64,000 nt of DNA, taken from Telmatactis stephensoni (lineage: Eukaryota > Cnidaria > Anthozoa > Actiniaria > Isophelliidae). Positions 11,070-21,217 of the stretch are shown in pieces (positions within the stretch are counted from its first letter, which is position 1; every line of letters begins with the position of its first letter). Below the pieces are notes generated by a model. It was given only the letters and a program-made list of their open reading frames with translations, had not been told where the DNA came from and searched no databases. A program made the position numbers and the translations under genes. The stretch is taken from NCBI GenBank assembly GCA_029948255.1, contig JALIZF010001805.1:123501-187500 (forward strand). The letters run 5' to 3'.

Positions 11070-11582
11070 GAAAATCAACACGAAAGGAGACACCCGACAT
11101 CACCTGAAGACGGAACATATCTCTGCCCTAACGATTTGCTGTTGGGACGATCCACATCTAGAGTCCCGGGCAGACCTTTTCACGAGACTACAAACCCTCG
11201 AAGAAGGTATGAATTCGTCCAAAATGTTATCAACGCCTTCTGGAAGAAGTGGACACGTGACCTCTTTCCAAGCCTGCTCATCCAACAAAAGTGGCACACA
11301 GCACATCGTAATGTTGAAGTTGGAGACATAGTCGTGATCCAAGATTCTAACCAGGTCAGAGGGAATTGGAAACTAGGGAGAATATCACAAACCCATCCAG
11401 GAAGCGATGGCCAAGTCCGAAAAGTAACGGTAAAGTACAAGAACCCGAAGCCAGGTGAACACGTCAAAGATTACAAAGGCAAAGGCTACGTCACCGTGGA
11501 AAGGCCAGTGAACCGCTTGATAGTGTTGGTCCCAGCGAACGACAAGAAACGACGACAAAACGATCGTAAAATGAAAAATTAA
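11070..11582 (+). pseudogene. BEL/Pao retrotransposon, C-terminal end of the pol polyprotein
   Basis: The frame open to TAA at 11580 encodes the tail found after the integrase core in BEL/Pao elements: a (L)CPNDLLLGR motif, a Trp-rich FWKKWTRD segment, WHTAHRNVEVGD and a small beta-rich domain with WKLGRI (the DUF5641-type region). Homology begins near 11070. Protease, reverse transcriptase and integrase core are absent upstream, where a minisatellite lies, so this is a 5'-truncated copy. A polypurine tract and 3' LTR follow directly. No envelope-like frame is present. Confidence 0.85.
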
Positions 11583-11650
11583 AAGGACTGTTCCTAACAT
11601 GACCTAACCCTTATTATAACTTTTGAAAACACCATTTGTAAACACCATTT

Positions 11651-11663
11651 GAGGTGGGGGGAG
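11651..11663 (+). other. polypurine tract of the BEL/Pao element
   Basis: GAGGTGGGGGGAG immediately precedes the TG that opens the LTR, the position expected for the plus-strand primer. Confidence 0.75.
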
Positions 11664-11935
11664 TGTATCGTTGTGGCACGATAGTTTGGTGACGTAACAA
11701 TTATCTAATTTAGTGCGCAATAAATCCCATCAGCGCACGGACGACATTTCCTCATCGTGAAAACTATTCTGAAGAAGCCACCCGGGTAAATATACGATTT
11801 TGTAAACTGAGTTGTAATAAGGGACACTACTAACCTAAGGTGAATGTGTTAGGTTTCGGAAGACTCAAGAATCAATATCAATAAAGGAGTCTTTGAGAAA
11901 CGTTGGTTTATCATAGTTGCGCGATCGATGTTACA
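11664..11935 (+). mobile_element. 3' LTR of the BEL/Pao copy
   Basis: About 272 bp starting TGTATCG and ending GATGTTACA (TG..CA ends). It contains AATAAA hexamers near 11720 and 11880. The sequence immediately beyond the CA is a transposase relic on the opposite strand, so the LTR marks an insertion point. The 5' LTR is not in the window. Confidence 0.75.
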
Positions 11936-12400
11936 TTCGTCATCTGCAACGTAGGTAGAATAACATACGGCTTGCTCGACAGCATCCAACAAAAGCTGAA
12001 CAGCAGCATTTGCCTTCATGCTTTTTGAGGACCCTTGATGGTTTTTCCTACAGTCATGTTAGACAGGTTCCTTATTACTGTTTATGGCTTCTTTGCAAAT
12101 GCGACACATCGTATTTCTTGTGGCATAATTCAAGATGCCCATCTTCAGACCCACTGCAGTGCCTACCACGGTTGAGGAGTTGTAGCTTTTCCTGCGTTTT
12201 CTCCAACCCCTGTCGTAAAACACGCCCACCTCTACAATTTTTTCTTCTTCGTTGCTTGTTGTCTCGGTAGTTGTTTTCCTAAAGACTCCGTATATGCCGT
12301 ACAGGATCGTTTGGCAATGCTCTCAATACCAGCTCCTGCCTCTCTTTCTCTTTTCTTGAAATTTTTTAAAGTCAGTGCCATAAGGCCGAGGGTGCATAGT
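11936..12400 (-). pseudogene. Mutator-like transposase domain relic, interrupted by BEL/Pao
   Basis: On the minus strand from about 12400 down, translated segments resemble the Mutator-type transposase core: an SIxKRSCTAY-like helix, then VGVFYDRGWRKRR (in place of the usual (D)GTWxxRG), a C-x2-C pair (CRICKEAI), HDC and NHQGSSKSMKANAA (matching the N(F/H)xGSSxxMExxAA signature) and a YVADDE end matching GDxDS. One frameshift near 12235 and one in-frame stop before HDC show decay. Homology stops exactly at the LTR edge, so the retrotransposon landed in it. Confidence 0.7.
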
Positions 12401-12732
12401 AAACCGGAGAAGTGAGTGTGTCCAATTCCGGTATGTAAGGCTGCTAGACCTGCTCTTGATGTCGGACGTCACTTGACCCCGTTTGCCCGTTCTGTGGCTC
12501 TTCACTGGTCTTAACGCCTTCCAAAACATTTTGGGTTTTTCCAAAACAGCAATTTAATTGAAAACATTCAGCAGCAAGAACATTTTATTTCCAAAAAATA
12601 ATGAATTATTGCAAACTTCTAAAAAAACTTCATTTCTACTGCACAATATATTAAAATCACAAAATGTCATGAATTTTGCAGCCTTAGTATCAGTGCTGCA
12701 AAAATTGTTTGATCTAACCTATGCCAAAGGAT

Positions 12733-12885
12733 GCACTGCAACCCACATGACAAAAGGGATGCAGAGGTTCTGCACTCCAACCCACATGGCCAAAGGGATG
12801 CAGAAGTTCTGCGCTCCAACCCACATGACAAAAGTGATGCAGAAGTCCTGCATTCTAATCCACATAGCAAAAGGGTTGCAGAAGA
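12733..12885. repeat. 39-bp minisatellite with GCAGAAGTTCTGC core
   Basis: Four copies; CCCACATG recurs at 12742, 12781 and 12820. Units contain GCAGAGGTTCTGC, GCAGAAGTTCTGC or GCAGAAGTCCTGC. The core is shared with the 36-bp array at 15344-15810. Confidence 0.88.
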
Positions 12886-12974
12886 GAGAGCATGTAGGTA
12901 TTCTGTTCAGAACCTTCTTCTCTATGCAGCATTATTGCTAAACTGAACTGTACAAATAGCAATGAATGGTAAGG

Positions 12975-13120
12975 TAGAGCAATAACACTTAAACCGTGAA
13001 ATAATTAACTTAGTAACTAAATAGAGACAAATAGTAGCAAAACCCTTTGTATTCTGTTGTTTCATTAGAACTGTACTTTTTAGTTAGTACTTGTTTCATG
13101 GTTTTACTGTTATCGCTCTA
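12975..13120. mobile_element. MITE family A copy
   Basis: Ends TAGAGCAATAACACTTAAAC and its near complement ending ATCGCTCTA. Size and end motif match the copies at 1371 and 30826. Confidence 0.65.
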
Positions 13121-13338
13121 TGCCAACAGCTGGTATATAAATATAGGGTTCTAAATATATTTACAACAAGCTCTCTGTTTTCCAATTTCATTTCTCACAA
13201 CCTTCAAGAAATTCTGCATTCTAATGGCAACTAAAAGACAGAAAGGACTTGTTCACAGCGATTCTGCATCTATAGCCAAAAGAGATGGAGAACAATGTTT
13301 CCTTTTTTTTCTATTCTAATTGCATTGCCTACCAAAAG

Positions 13339-13716
13339 CTATTGTACAATGTTCTTTAGAAGGGCAGCATATCTGTCCTTCAGGAAATTTCTGGTTGATG
13401 GCAAAAGCCTGTTGCTGTCAGTGAGTCCAAAGTCACAGCAGATGACACAGCTTTTAGGCAAATTATGTGTCCATGGTTGTGAGGGCTTTCTTGGAATCTG
13501 CTGAGGCGACCACTTCCCAAGGTATGTGCCTTTCCAGTAGTGAATCTTGAAGTGTCCATCTTCAACACTCAAAGTCTTCCCTATTGCAGGAACCTTGTCA
13601 TAATTTTCGAGAAACACAGCCACAAAACAACCTTCCTTAAGATTTTCAAGGAAGTTGTCAGAAACTTCCACAGGCTCTGCCCACTGTCTTGGGTTCCTGT
13701 AGGGCCCAGTGTATAT
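13339..13716 (-). CDS. terminal exon of an unidentified repetitive protein family
   Basis: 125 codons from an acceptor (ATTCCTCAG, exon starts 13716) to a stop at 13339. The protein contains ENLKEGCFVAVFLENYDKVP, a HYWKGTYLGKWSP block with many aromatic residues, LPKSCVI, and ends LPSTRNFLKDRYAALL. The block order recalls uncharacterised C-terminal domains that recur in cnidarian multi-copy predicted genes, some linked to transposons; this is recall, not a search. An alternative reading starts at the ATG 15 bp upstream. No 5' exons were identified. Confidence 0.5.
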   Translation of the reverse strand: MYTGPYRNPRQWAEPVEVSDNFLENLKEGCFVAVFLENYDKVPAIGKTLSVEDGHFKIHYWKGTYLGKWSPQQIPRKPSQPWTHNLPKSCVICCDFGLTDSNRLLPSTRNFLKDRYAALLKNIVQ

Positions 13717-14440
13717 CTGAGGAATTGCCAAAGAAAGAAATTAGCATAGAATGATAGTATAAAGCAGTGAGTTACTAAACAGGGTTTTCATTAATTAAGT
13801 TTTCAGATCATAGGACACGATCATGAACTGGTCTGTGTGTTTACACTGGAGCTTTAAGTCACTTACAACTAGCAATAGTTCTAAGTAACTTGCAAATATC
13901 CAGCATTCACACTGCTTAAAACACGGTTATATGATATAGTTATATTGACTTGGCCGTCAATCATGATTTCCGAGGTTGCTTCTTTTGATCTTTGTGAAAT
14001 AATTCACCATTGTCAATTTTTTACACGTTTTCACTATTTTGGATTCTGCAATACATAACTCATTTACAAGGTCGCTTTCAATCACAAATTGCACGTACAA
14101 AACTAAGCATAAGCAGTCTTAGATTGCTTCAAACAATAATTTACTTCGTAGATTTCTGTCTACTTTATTGTTTGTAATTTCTTCGGGTCGTTTTGAGCTC
14201 TAATCAAGAAGAGAAACTTGGAGAAAGGAAAATTTTCAGTCTTGTTAAATTTTAATATGTTAGCTGTCAACAAATTTCCGGGATTATATTTCTTTGAACG
14301 CTGATTGGTTAGATTGTTTGCACTACCATATTCATTTTTTCTATATTTTTGTTTATGTTTTAGTACTATAAATAGGAGGACGCATTGCTTTGCAGTTTGC
14401 TTCACTTGCATAACATTGACACACTTTAGAAATGAGAAGA
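13717..14440. other. AT-rich sequence, no gene seen
   Basis: No exon or bounded repeat was recognised. The 103-codon minus frame at 14160-14471 reads through AT-rich sequence and the CAA microsatellite. Confidence 0.4.
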
Positions 14441-14447
14441 AGGCATA

Positions 14448-14472
14448 GGTCAACAACAACAACAACAACAAC
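14448..14472. repeat. (CAA)n microsatellite
   Basis: Eight CAA units, followed by TGTTTATTCTACCC and AT-rich DNA resembling a LINE 3' tail on the minus strand, though no coding part of a LINE adjoins it. Confidence 0.85.
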
Positions 14473-14479
14473 TGTTTAT

Positions 14480-15343
14480 TCTACCCATCCTAGAAAATTA
14501 CATTATATAGAAATATGAAAAGGTAGACATTTATAATTATAGTAACAGTGAGTATCGCAGCTTAGAATAACTAAAAAGCTAACCGAGCTAAGCTGCGAGT
14601 AAAAAGTGTTCAAGTAAAAGTTTTACAATAGTTTAGTCAGACGGCGTAGAAAAGGAAGAAGAAGAACAAGAAACAGAAAAAAAAACACATTAAAAGGTGA
14701 TTTATATATACAGAAAAAAACATATGAATTGTTTAGATAATTAGAAGATAGCACACGATGGCTTCTTCGTCAAGATTCATACTTGATGTAAGGAAGAACA
14801 AAAGTTTAAGCAAACATAGATAGTAAAGAATTACAAAAAAAGCCAGAGCTCAAAATTTCGCGTCCATCTTGAACGCTGACCGCTGACCAGGTAGTCTTGG
14901 CAATAACAGAAATTCTGATAGCAATTCCTTCGAATAATTTTTGAGAAGTCAATTTTTTTTTTTTTTGCAAATTTTAAGGTAATGTTTGGTTGGTTGAGTT
15001 GTACAATACTGCCAAATGTTCAAAATGAAAATGCCAATATTTCAAAACTACATTAACAATTGCACTCAGATTTTCAGATATTACAAAAAGCAAATTTTCA
15101 CATTTCTGGTGTCTTATTGCTTATGGCTTAAAATTTCTATTATGCATAAATTATGATGGCATGTTGTGCCCACCTATTCAAAGTTAGTAATCCATGCTTT
15201 TAGATTTTGATGTTTGTACTCTCCCAATGTTTATATATTTGGGGCATGGGACACTTTTAGTATATTGACATGAAGTATCTCGTGCATTGCTGCAAATATT
15301 TTTGGGTAATTCTTTCTTTATATAATCTTTTTCTTGTGGATGC
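14480..15343. other. AT-rich sequence, no gene seen
   Basis: Scattered A and T runs (for example T13 near 14950). Nothing recognised with confidence. Confidence 0.4.
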
Positions 15344-15810
15344 AGCAGTTCTGCGTCAGCCTTAGTTTCTTTGTTTTTTCATGGACGCAGAAGTTCTGCA
15401 TCAGCCTTAGTTTTTCGTGGACGCAGACGTTCTGCATAAGCCTTAGTTTTTCATGGATGCAGAAGTTCTGCATAAGCCTTAGTTTTTCATGGATGCAGAA
15501 GTTCTGCATAAGCCTTAGTTTTTCATGGATGCAGAAGTTCTGCATAAGCCTTAGTTTTTCATGGATGCAGAAGTTCTGCATAAGCCTTAGTTTTTCATGG
15601 ATGCAGAAGTTCTGCATAAGCCTTAGTTTTTCATGGACGCAGAAGTTCTGCATAAGCCTTAGTTTTTCGATTCATGGATGCAGAAGTTCTGCATAAGCCT
15701 TAGTTTTTCATGGATGCAGAAGTTCTGCATAAGCCTTAGTTTTTCATGGATGCAGAAGTTCTGCATAAGCCTTAGTTTTTCATAGATGCAGAGGTTCTGC
15801 GTCTGCCTTA
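15344..15810. repeat. 36-bp minisatellite with ATGCAGAAGTTCTGCAT palindrome
   Basis: About 12 copies of a 36-bp unit made of CTTAGTTTTTCATGG followed by the 17-nt odd-centred palindrome ATGCAGAAGTTCTGCAT. The interior copies are almost identical. The left margin holds two units with an extra Phe-rich stretch; the right margin decays through GCAGAATTCCTGC-like sequence to about 15880. Open frames on both strands come from the period. Confidence 0.93.
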
Positions 15811-16429
15811 GACAGGAGTACTTCAATTATGGTAGCAGAATTCCTGCATTAAACCTTGAATTATATGGATGCAGAAATTATGTTGTACTCAATGTATTGG
15901 TGATTGAGGAAATTCTCCATCACATACCAATTCAGTGAAAACAGTCAATTTTGTTATTGTTATATTTTAGACAAATTTCTTCTCTGGTAAAAAACTGTAA
16001 TGATGTGAATCAAAAATGATCCAGAGAAAACATTACGAAAGAAACGAGTTATTTTGTAATAAAGAATAAGAGATTTGATAATACAGTTGGAATCATGAAT
16101 AATCTGTGTGTTGTAAATCAAGTGTAATTCTGTGAAACCTGACATAAAAATGGTACTTTCAATAAGCCATTATCATAAGTAATGGAAAACAATATGAAAT
16201 TTGCAGATGATTATAAGAAAATACATCAAAACACCCAGATTTTGCAGACAATTTGTGAAAACATACAGAAAAACAACCAGATTATACGGAAATGCTGTTT
16301 TGGAAAAACCCAAAATGTTTTGAAAGGCGGTTACTTTATCATATTATTTATTTATAGACGGAAGCCAATTTAGCTTTCGCTAATCTTCCATTGGGCCGTC
16401 TTTCATCTCACACTCACTACCTCTACATT

Positions 16430-16650
16430 GAATATTTTGCATACAACGCTCAACTCACATATTATTTTTGCTGAGGGAGGAAAATCCGGAGAACCCGGAG
16501 AACCCGGAGGAAAAACCCTCGTGGCATGGTAGAGAACAACACATCAAACAAACTCAATTCACATATGATCCAGTTCCCGAGTCGGGACTCCAACACTGGA
16601 CCACAGCGGTGAGAGGCGCTTAATCACTACGCCACCCATGCCACCCACAA
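16430..16650 (-). mobile_element. tRNA-derived SINE
   Basis: Read on the minus strand: a tRNA-like head (GGTGGCGTAGTGATTAAGCG as A-box region, then GTTGGAGTCCC as a weakened B box), followed by GGATCATATGTGA, TTGAGTTTGTTTGATGTG, TTCTCTACCATGCCA and a Pro/Gly-rich GGAGAACCCGGAG direct repeat. The body is almost the same as the plus-strand SINE at 34648-34815, so both are one family. Confidence 0.8.
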
Positions 16651-16804
16651 AATATATAATATAATAAATATACAAAATAATATAATAAATATACACTTAA
16701 TATATTGATACTACAGCAGTGGCTGCACTTTACTTTTAGCTGCGATAAGAAGCCTTCCGGCCGTAATTCCTCACAAATGTTTGCTAAATCCATTGGCTTT
16801 TTAA

Positions 16805-17790
16805 GATTCAAGATTCAATTTTTATTTGCATTTGAGTATATAACAAATTGTAATTACATAAAATACAAAACAATTTTAAGGACATTCTAGTGTCATGAGA
16901 GTGAAAAAGGAAAAGATATATAGTATTTAAAGGTAAAAAAATAAGCGAAAATGCTGGAGAGCTGAAGTAACTAAAAGTTTTCAAGGCCAGCTCCCCAAAA
17001 GTTGACAATTGCTAAGAGGCGCTTCACTATAGTCATTGTATAGTCATTTACATGCGCAAGTTGGACTAGGCGCATGCAAATGGCTATGCCGTTAAGATAA
17101 ATTATTATAAGTTGAAAATGGAAATTCTGAGAAAAACGTCAATTATTAGGATAATATTATAGTTAAGTATAAGATAGCAAACAGCCTGATTTTATTCTTT
17201 TCTTAAAAGTTTTCCTTGGCAATTTTTTTAGTTCATTATCTATTGAACTCCAAACTCTAGGTCCTGAGTATTTAAGAGAAAATTTTCCGTAGTTGGTAGA
17301 GACCGAGGATGTGTGAAAGTTTTGTGAGGAGTGACGTGTATAGTGTGAGTGGATTTCAGAGATCTTTTTAAAGTAATTTGAAAATGAGGATGGAAGTAGA
17401 TTATTGGTGTAGTCAAACATGAACAAAGCTTTTTGAACATAGACTAAATCATTTCATTGTAAGATACCAAGCGATTTGAATAAAGGAGGAGCGTGTGTCC
17501 AAAAGTGATTCAAGTAACTTCGTATGATCTTTTAAGTGGCTGTCTAAGAGGTCAGCAAGCACTCCATCATTTTCAAGGACTTCGTTAATGGCCGCCATGT
17601 TGCCAGCTTTGTTGTCTTTATTTCCAGGAGCTTCGTTGTCTTTATTTTCTGGAGTTTGTTCCTCATTGATTTGCTCTGCAGGCTCACTAGATTTATTGTC
17701 GGTAGATGATTGATCAGATGGAACCTCAGAGAGTTCTTCATTTGCCAGCGAACAACTTTTTGAGCGTGTTTGGCGTCTTGTGCTCATCAT
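16805..17790 (-). mobile_element. internally deleted non-LTR retrotransposon (LINE)
   Basis: From 17790 down: an ATG frame rich in Ser, Glu, Asn and Lys (MMSTRRQTRSK start), like a LINE ORF1 N-terminus, ends at about 17449. It abuts a frame encoding the extreme C-terminus of a LINE ORF2 (DYTNNLLPSSFSNYF, HYTRHSSQNFH, GPRVWSSIDNELKKLP, FKKRIK; 17163-17460). The endonuclease and reverse transcriptase are missing. An AT-rich 3' tail ending near 16805 in repeated AAGATTCA follows. Both ends kept with the centre lost suggests a non-autonomous derivative rather than ordinary 5' truncation. Confidence 0.7.
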
Positions 17791-17979
17791 TAAGATTAAA
17801 CTTCGAACCTACTGTTAATCTTGATATCATACAATTTAAACAAAAATTATGCAAAACAAATGCTTGGTTAGAGAAATTTTGATAAAATTGGCTTCAAAAA
17901 CATCAGATTTGGAAAGAAATACTGAAGTTTTCTCAGAGCTGAAGAGAACGTGACCGTCCTTGGTGAAGCGTGAATAATT

Positions 17980-18325
17980 AATAATTATATAATAATTGGC
18001 ATATTACGCGCGCTCTGATTGGTCGAACAACCATGTGTGATTAGAGTACACACACATAGATGGCGTCATCGAATCTTACGCGCGCTCTGATTGGTTGGAA
18101 TGTTTCGATAAATATTATATAAAACAGATAGATTCGATTTTTCCGTGCGTCTGTACTCTAATCGATGCACAGAAGACGTCAAAATGTGGCGAGAACAACA
18201 GTCACGCCACTCGACTTCGTCTCGTGGCGTACTTTTTTGTTCTCACCACATTTTGACGTCATCTGTGCATCGATTAGAGTACAGACGCACGGAAAAATGG
18301 AATCTATTTGTTAATTATATAATAA
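17980..18325. mobile_element. MITE family B, full copy
   Basis: About 330 bp: AATTATATAATAATTGGCAT end, two GCGCGCTCTGATTGGT words, then a long internal palindrome around CTGTACTCTAATCGATGCAC and GACGTCAAAATGTGGCGAGA. Same structure, reversed, at 54098-54423. Contains CCAAT-type and TGACGTCA-type words. Confidence 0.85.
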
Positions 18326-18480
18326 TTAGCATATTACGTGTGCTTTGATTGGTCGAGAACCATGTGTGATTACAGTACACATGCATAGATGACGTCATTG
18401 AATCTTATTCACGCTCTGATAGGTTGAAATTTTCGATGGATATTTTTTAAAACGATTAGATTTCATTTTTCCATGAGAAT
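18316..18480. mobile_element. MITE family B, truncated copy
   Basis: Begins AATTATATAATAATTAGCAT directly after the full copy, same orientation, and stops before the central palindrome. Confidence 0.7.
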
Positions 18481-18739
18481 TAACATATAATAGTGTTTAA
18501 CTTTTTCGTAGTTTTAAATGCACCTTCGCAAAAACTGCGATCCTCTCAAAACTCACCGTTTTTTTTTTTTTTTTGGCCGAGATTTTTTGCAAGACTACAA
18601 CTAATCAATACACTACAAGAGACCTGTGTTGAGATCTAGTCTACCGGTGAGAAGATGGCAAACATTAATCAGTCTTATGTTGTCAACATAGGAGTCTTGG
18701 CAAAAATATTGTCGTTATTGTTGTTATTGTGTTATTGTG

Positions 18740-19045
18740 ATTGATTATTTAACAAATAGATTCCATTTTTCCATGTGTCTGTACTCTAATCGATGCACAG
18801 ATTACGTCAAAATGTGGTGAGAACAAAAAAGTTGTTCTCGCCACATTTTGACGTCTTCTGTGCATCGATTAGAGTACAGACGCACGGAAAAATGGAATCT
18901 ATCAGTTTTATATAATATTTATCGAAACATTCCAACCAATCAAAGCGCGCGTAAGATTCGATAACGCCATCTATGTGTGTGTACTCTTATCACACATGGT
19001 TGTTCGACCAATCAGAGCGCGTGTAATATGCCAATTATTATATAA
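18740..19045. mobile_element. MITE family B, inverted copy
   Basis: Runs from AACAAATAGATTCCATTTTT to CCAATTATTATATAAA, the reverse orientation of the copy at 17980. The central hairpin is shorter (GTTGTTCTCGCC turn). With the two copies to its left it forms an inverted cluster. Confidence 0.85.
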
Positions 19046-19102
19046 ATATAGATAGCATTTTCAGAGGTGGAATGCCAAATGAAGCCGTAAGATTTGTAAT
19101 TT

Positions 19103-19290
19103 TGTAATAGTCCACTTTCGACATATGTTTGAGTTGCCACACACAAAAGAATCAGTTCGAGGCTCTGGGGAATAATGTTTACTAAACAAATGTTCAGTCG
19201 CGCACCACTAAGCATTATTCCCCTGAGCCTCGTACTGATTCTTTTATGTGCGGCAACTCAACCATATATCGAAAGTGGGCTATTTGTAAT
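19103..19290. mobile_element. MITE family C, palindromic copy
   Basis: About 185 bp folding on itself: AATAGTCCACTTTCGACATA at the left and its complement at the right, with GCGCACCACTAAGCATTATT in the turn. A second copy lies at 29221-29410. Confidence 0.82.
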
Positions 19291-19494
19291 TTTAATATAA
19301 GCCATTGAAATTGCAGCTTCAAATTATCATACTCGAAGCCACTCGAAAGGTTTACAAAAGGCAAACAAGAGCGGCATATCGGAATTCCCAAGTTCAGAAA
19401 AAAATGGACAATGGAGATGCTTGACGACCAAAAACAACGTCAACCCGAAGTAAGCGGCCTAAAAATTTACGTTTTTATAATTTATTTTGGATAC

Positions 19495-19605
19495 ACCTAT
19501 TTCAAAAAAGGTCTCGTACGAAAGGTCTCAAGCCAACGCGACAAGATTGAAAAGGACTATGGGTAGTAGGTAAAACTCCCTTTTTTCAGGTTTGGTCTTG
19601 ATTTT
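19495..19605. mobile_element. half of a family E element
   Basis: GATACACCTATTTCAAAAAAGG followed by TCTCGTACGAAAGGTCTCAA and CGCGACAAGATTG matches the right arm of the element at 36240-36530. The second arm is missing. Confidence 0.6.
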
Positions 19606-19909
19606 ACTAAGTTCGTTAGTGTTTAAAGTCAAGGTAAGCTATTTTGAGTTGTCCTATAGACGACTTTCAAAAATGGCGGCCTAGTACATGAGAACGAGGC
19701 CACAAAGGCCTTGTTACCAGAAAATAAGCGTGGCGACACTTCTATCGCTATCAAAGACGATGTGTTCCTTTTCCTTTTAAAATACCTATTTTACGTGCAT
19801 TTTACAGGATAATTTTTATATATTTAGAATCATTTGATGCGATGTTGATTTTGGAGGCCTTTCTGGCCTCGTTATCGTGAACAATGAGCCCGCCATTTTC
19901 GCGAAACTC

Positions 19910-20708
19910 AGTATTGATGTCTGTGCGATGTTCGCGCCGACTAAGGCTATTTTAGTAACTTCGCCATCGAGCGCGCAAGGCCCTCAACCAATAGAATTTG
20001 CTTTTTGGCGTGCGCGCGGAAGGGACCGTTTGAATTCTATTGTTTAAGTGCCTTGCGCGCGCGATGGCGAAGTTACTAAAAATAGCCTTAGGCGCCACGA
20101 ACATCGCACAAACATCAGTTTTATAGCTTTAGTAATTTCTACCCATTGCTGGCTTTCAATTGACGTCACGGCGGCCATCTTGGTTGAACTTCAACAAAAG
20201 ATTGCTCATTAGTGCCTCTTGTTCGTTCAACCAACATCCATGGATGGCTGCCACTCTTTTATATTTTGACTGTCAAGAGAATGATTGAAAACCAGCAATA
20301 CTCCCTTTCAGTATTGATGTCTGTGCGATGTTCACGGCGACTAAGGCTATTTTTAGTAACTTCGCCATCGAGCGCGCAAGGCCCTCAACCAATAGAATTT
20401 GCTTTTTGGCGTGCGCGCGGAAGGGACCGTTTGAATTCTATTGTGTAAGTGCCTTGCGCGCGCGATGGCGAAGTTACTAAAAATAGCCTTAGGCGCCACG
20501 AACATCGCACAAGCATCAATGTGTAGTTTTATAGCTTTAGTAATTTCTACCCATTGCTGGCTTTCAATTGACGTCATGGCGGCCATCTTGGTTGAACTTC
20601 AACAAAAGATTGCTCATTAGTGCCTCTTGTTCGTTCAACCAACATCCATGGATGGCTGCCACTCTTTTATATTTTGACTCTCAAGGGAATGATTGAAAAC
20701 CAGCAATA
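19910..20708. repeat. tandem duplication of about 398 bp, each copy holding a MITE
   Basis: AGTATTGATGTCTGTGCGAT starts at 19910 and again at 20309; identity continues to about 20708 with few changes. Each copy holds an inverted-repeat element with arms CGACTAAGGC...TTCGCCATCG...GCGCGC and complement (left arm 19925-19985, right arm 20045-20115), then GGCGGCCATCTTGGTTGAAC. The duplication happened after MITE insertion. Confidence 0.88.
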
Positions 20709-20711
20709 CTC

Positions 20712-21217
20712 CCTTTCGGGTGAGTTGGACAGCATTAATTGAAATAGGTATATCTTACAATGCTTCAATGGCCATGAAATGTGTAGGATTAAGAAACAAC
20801 TTGGTGAAAACGCTGATACTGAAGTTAGAAATAAATTAATCGAGGGAATCTTAAGTTTTCTAGCTTTTTGTAAAGATAAGTGAAATGATAAACAAAAGGT
20901 GAAAAGGCGCACCTCTATCAACTTGACCTAAATTCATTTTTCTCAAAATCGTGCGACGCAATTTTGTTCTACTTTTCCAAACGAACAGTTATTGAATGTG
21001 TCGACAATGTGAGCTCAAAAACAAGCTTTTTCCGAGTCCTGAAAGTAAGGTTGTCGGTCAAGTAACTGAATGCTTGGAATTGTTTACTTTTTTGATGCGT
21101 AAAAGTTCAAGCGCGTTTTATTCGAAAACACTTACATAGAAATCATTGTAGCTGAGTCTGAAGAGTGCAGAACTTGATCTAGGTTTTATGAAATAATAAA
21201 TGCGGTCAAGAGAAAAT
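20712..21217. other. AT-rich sequence, no gene seen
   Basis: The minus frame at 20667-20921 lacks splice context and overlaps the duplicated repeat. Confidence 0.4.

Noticed and set aside
15318..15696. Repeated MQNFCIHEKLRL / MQKFCISLSFSW frames
   Set aside because: Artefact of the 36-bp minisatellite; both strands are equally open.
19310..19460. Possible exon (basic frame with FTKGKQERHIG)
   Set aside because: An acceptor-like CAG is present but the donor is poor, and no neighbouring exon in phase was found.
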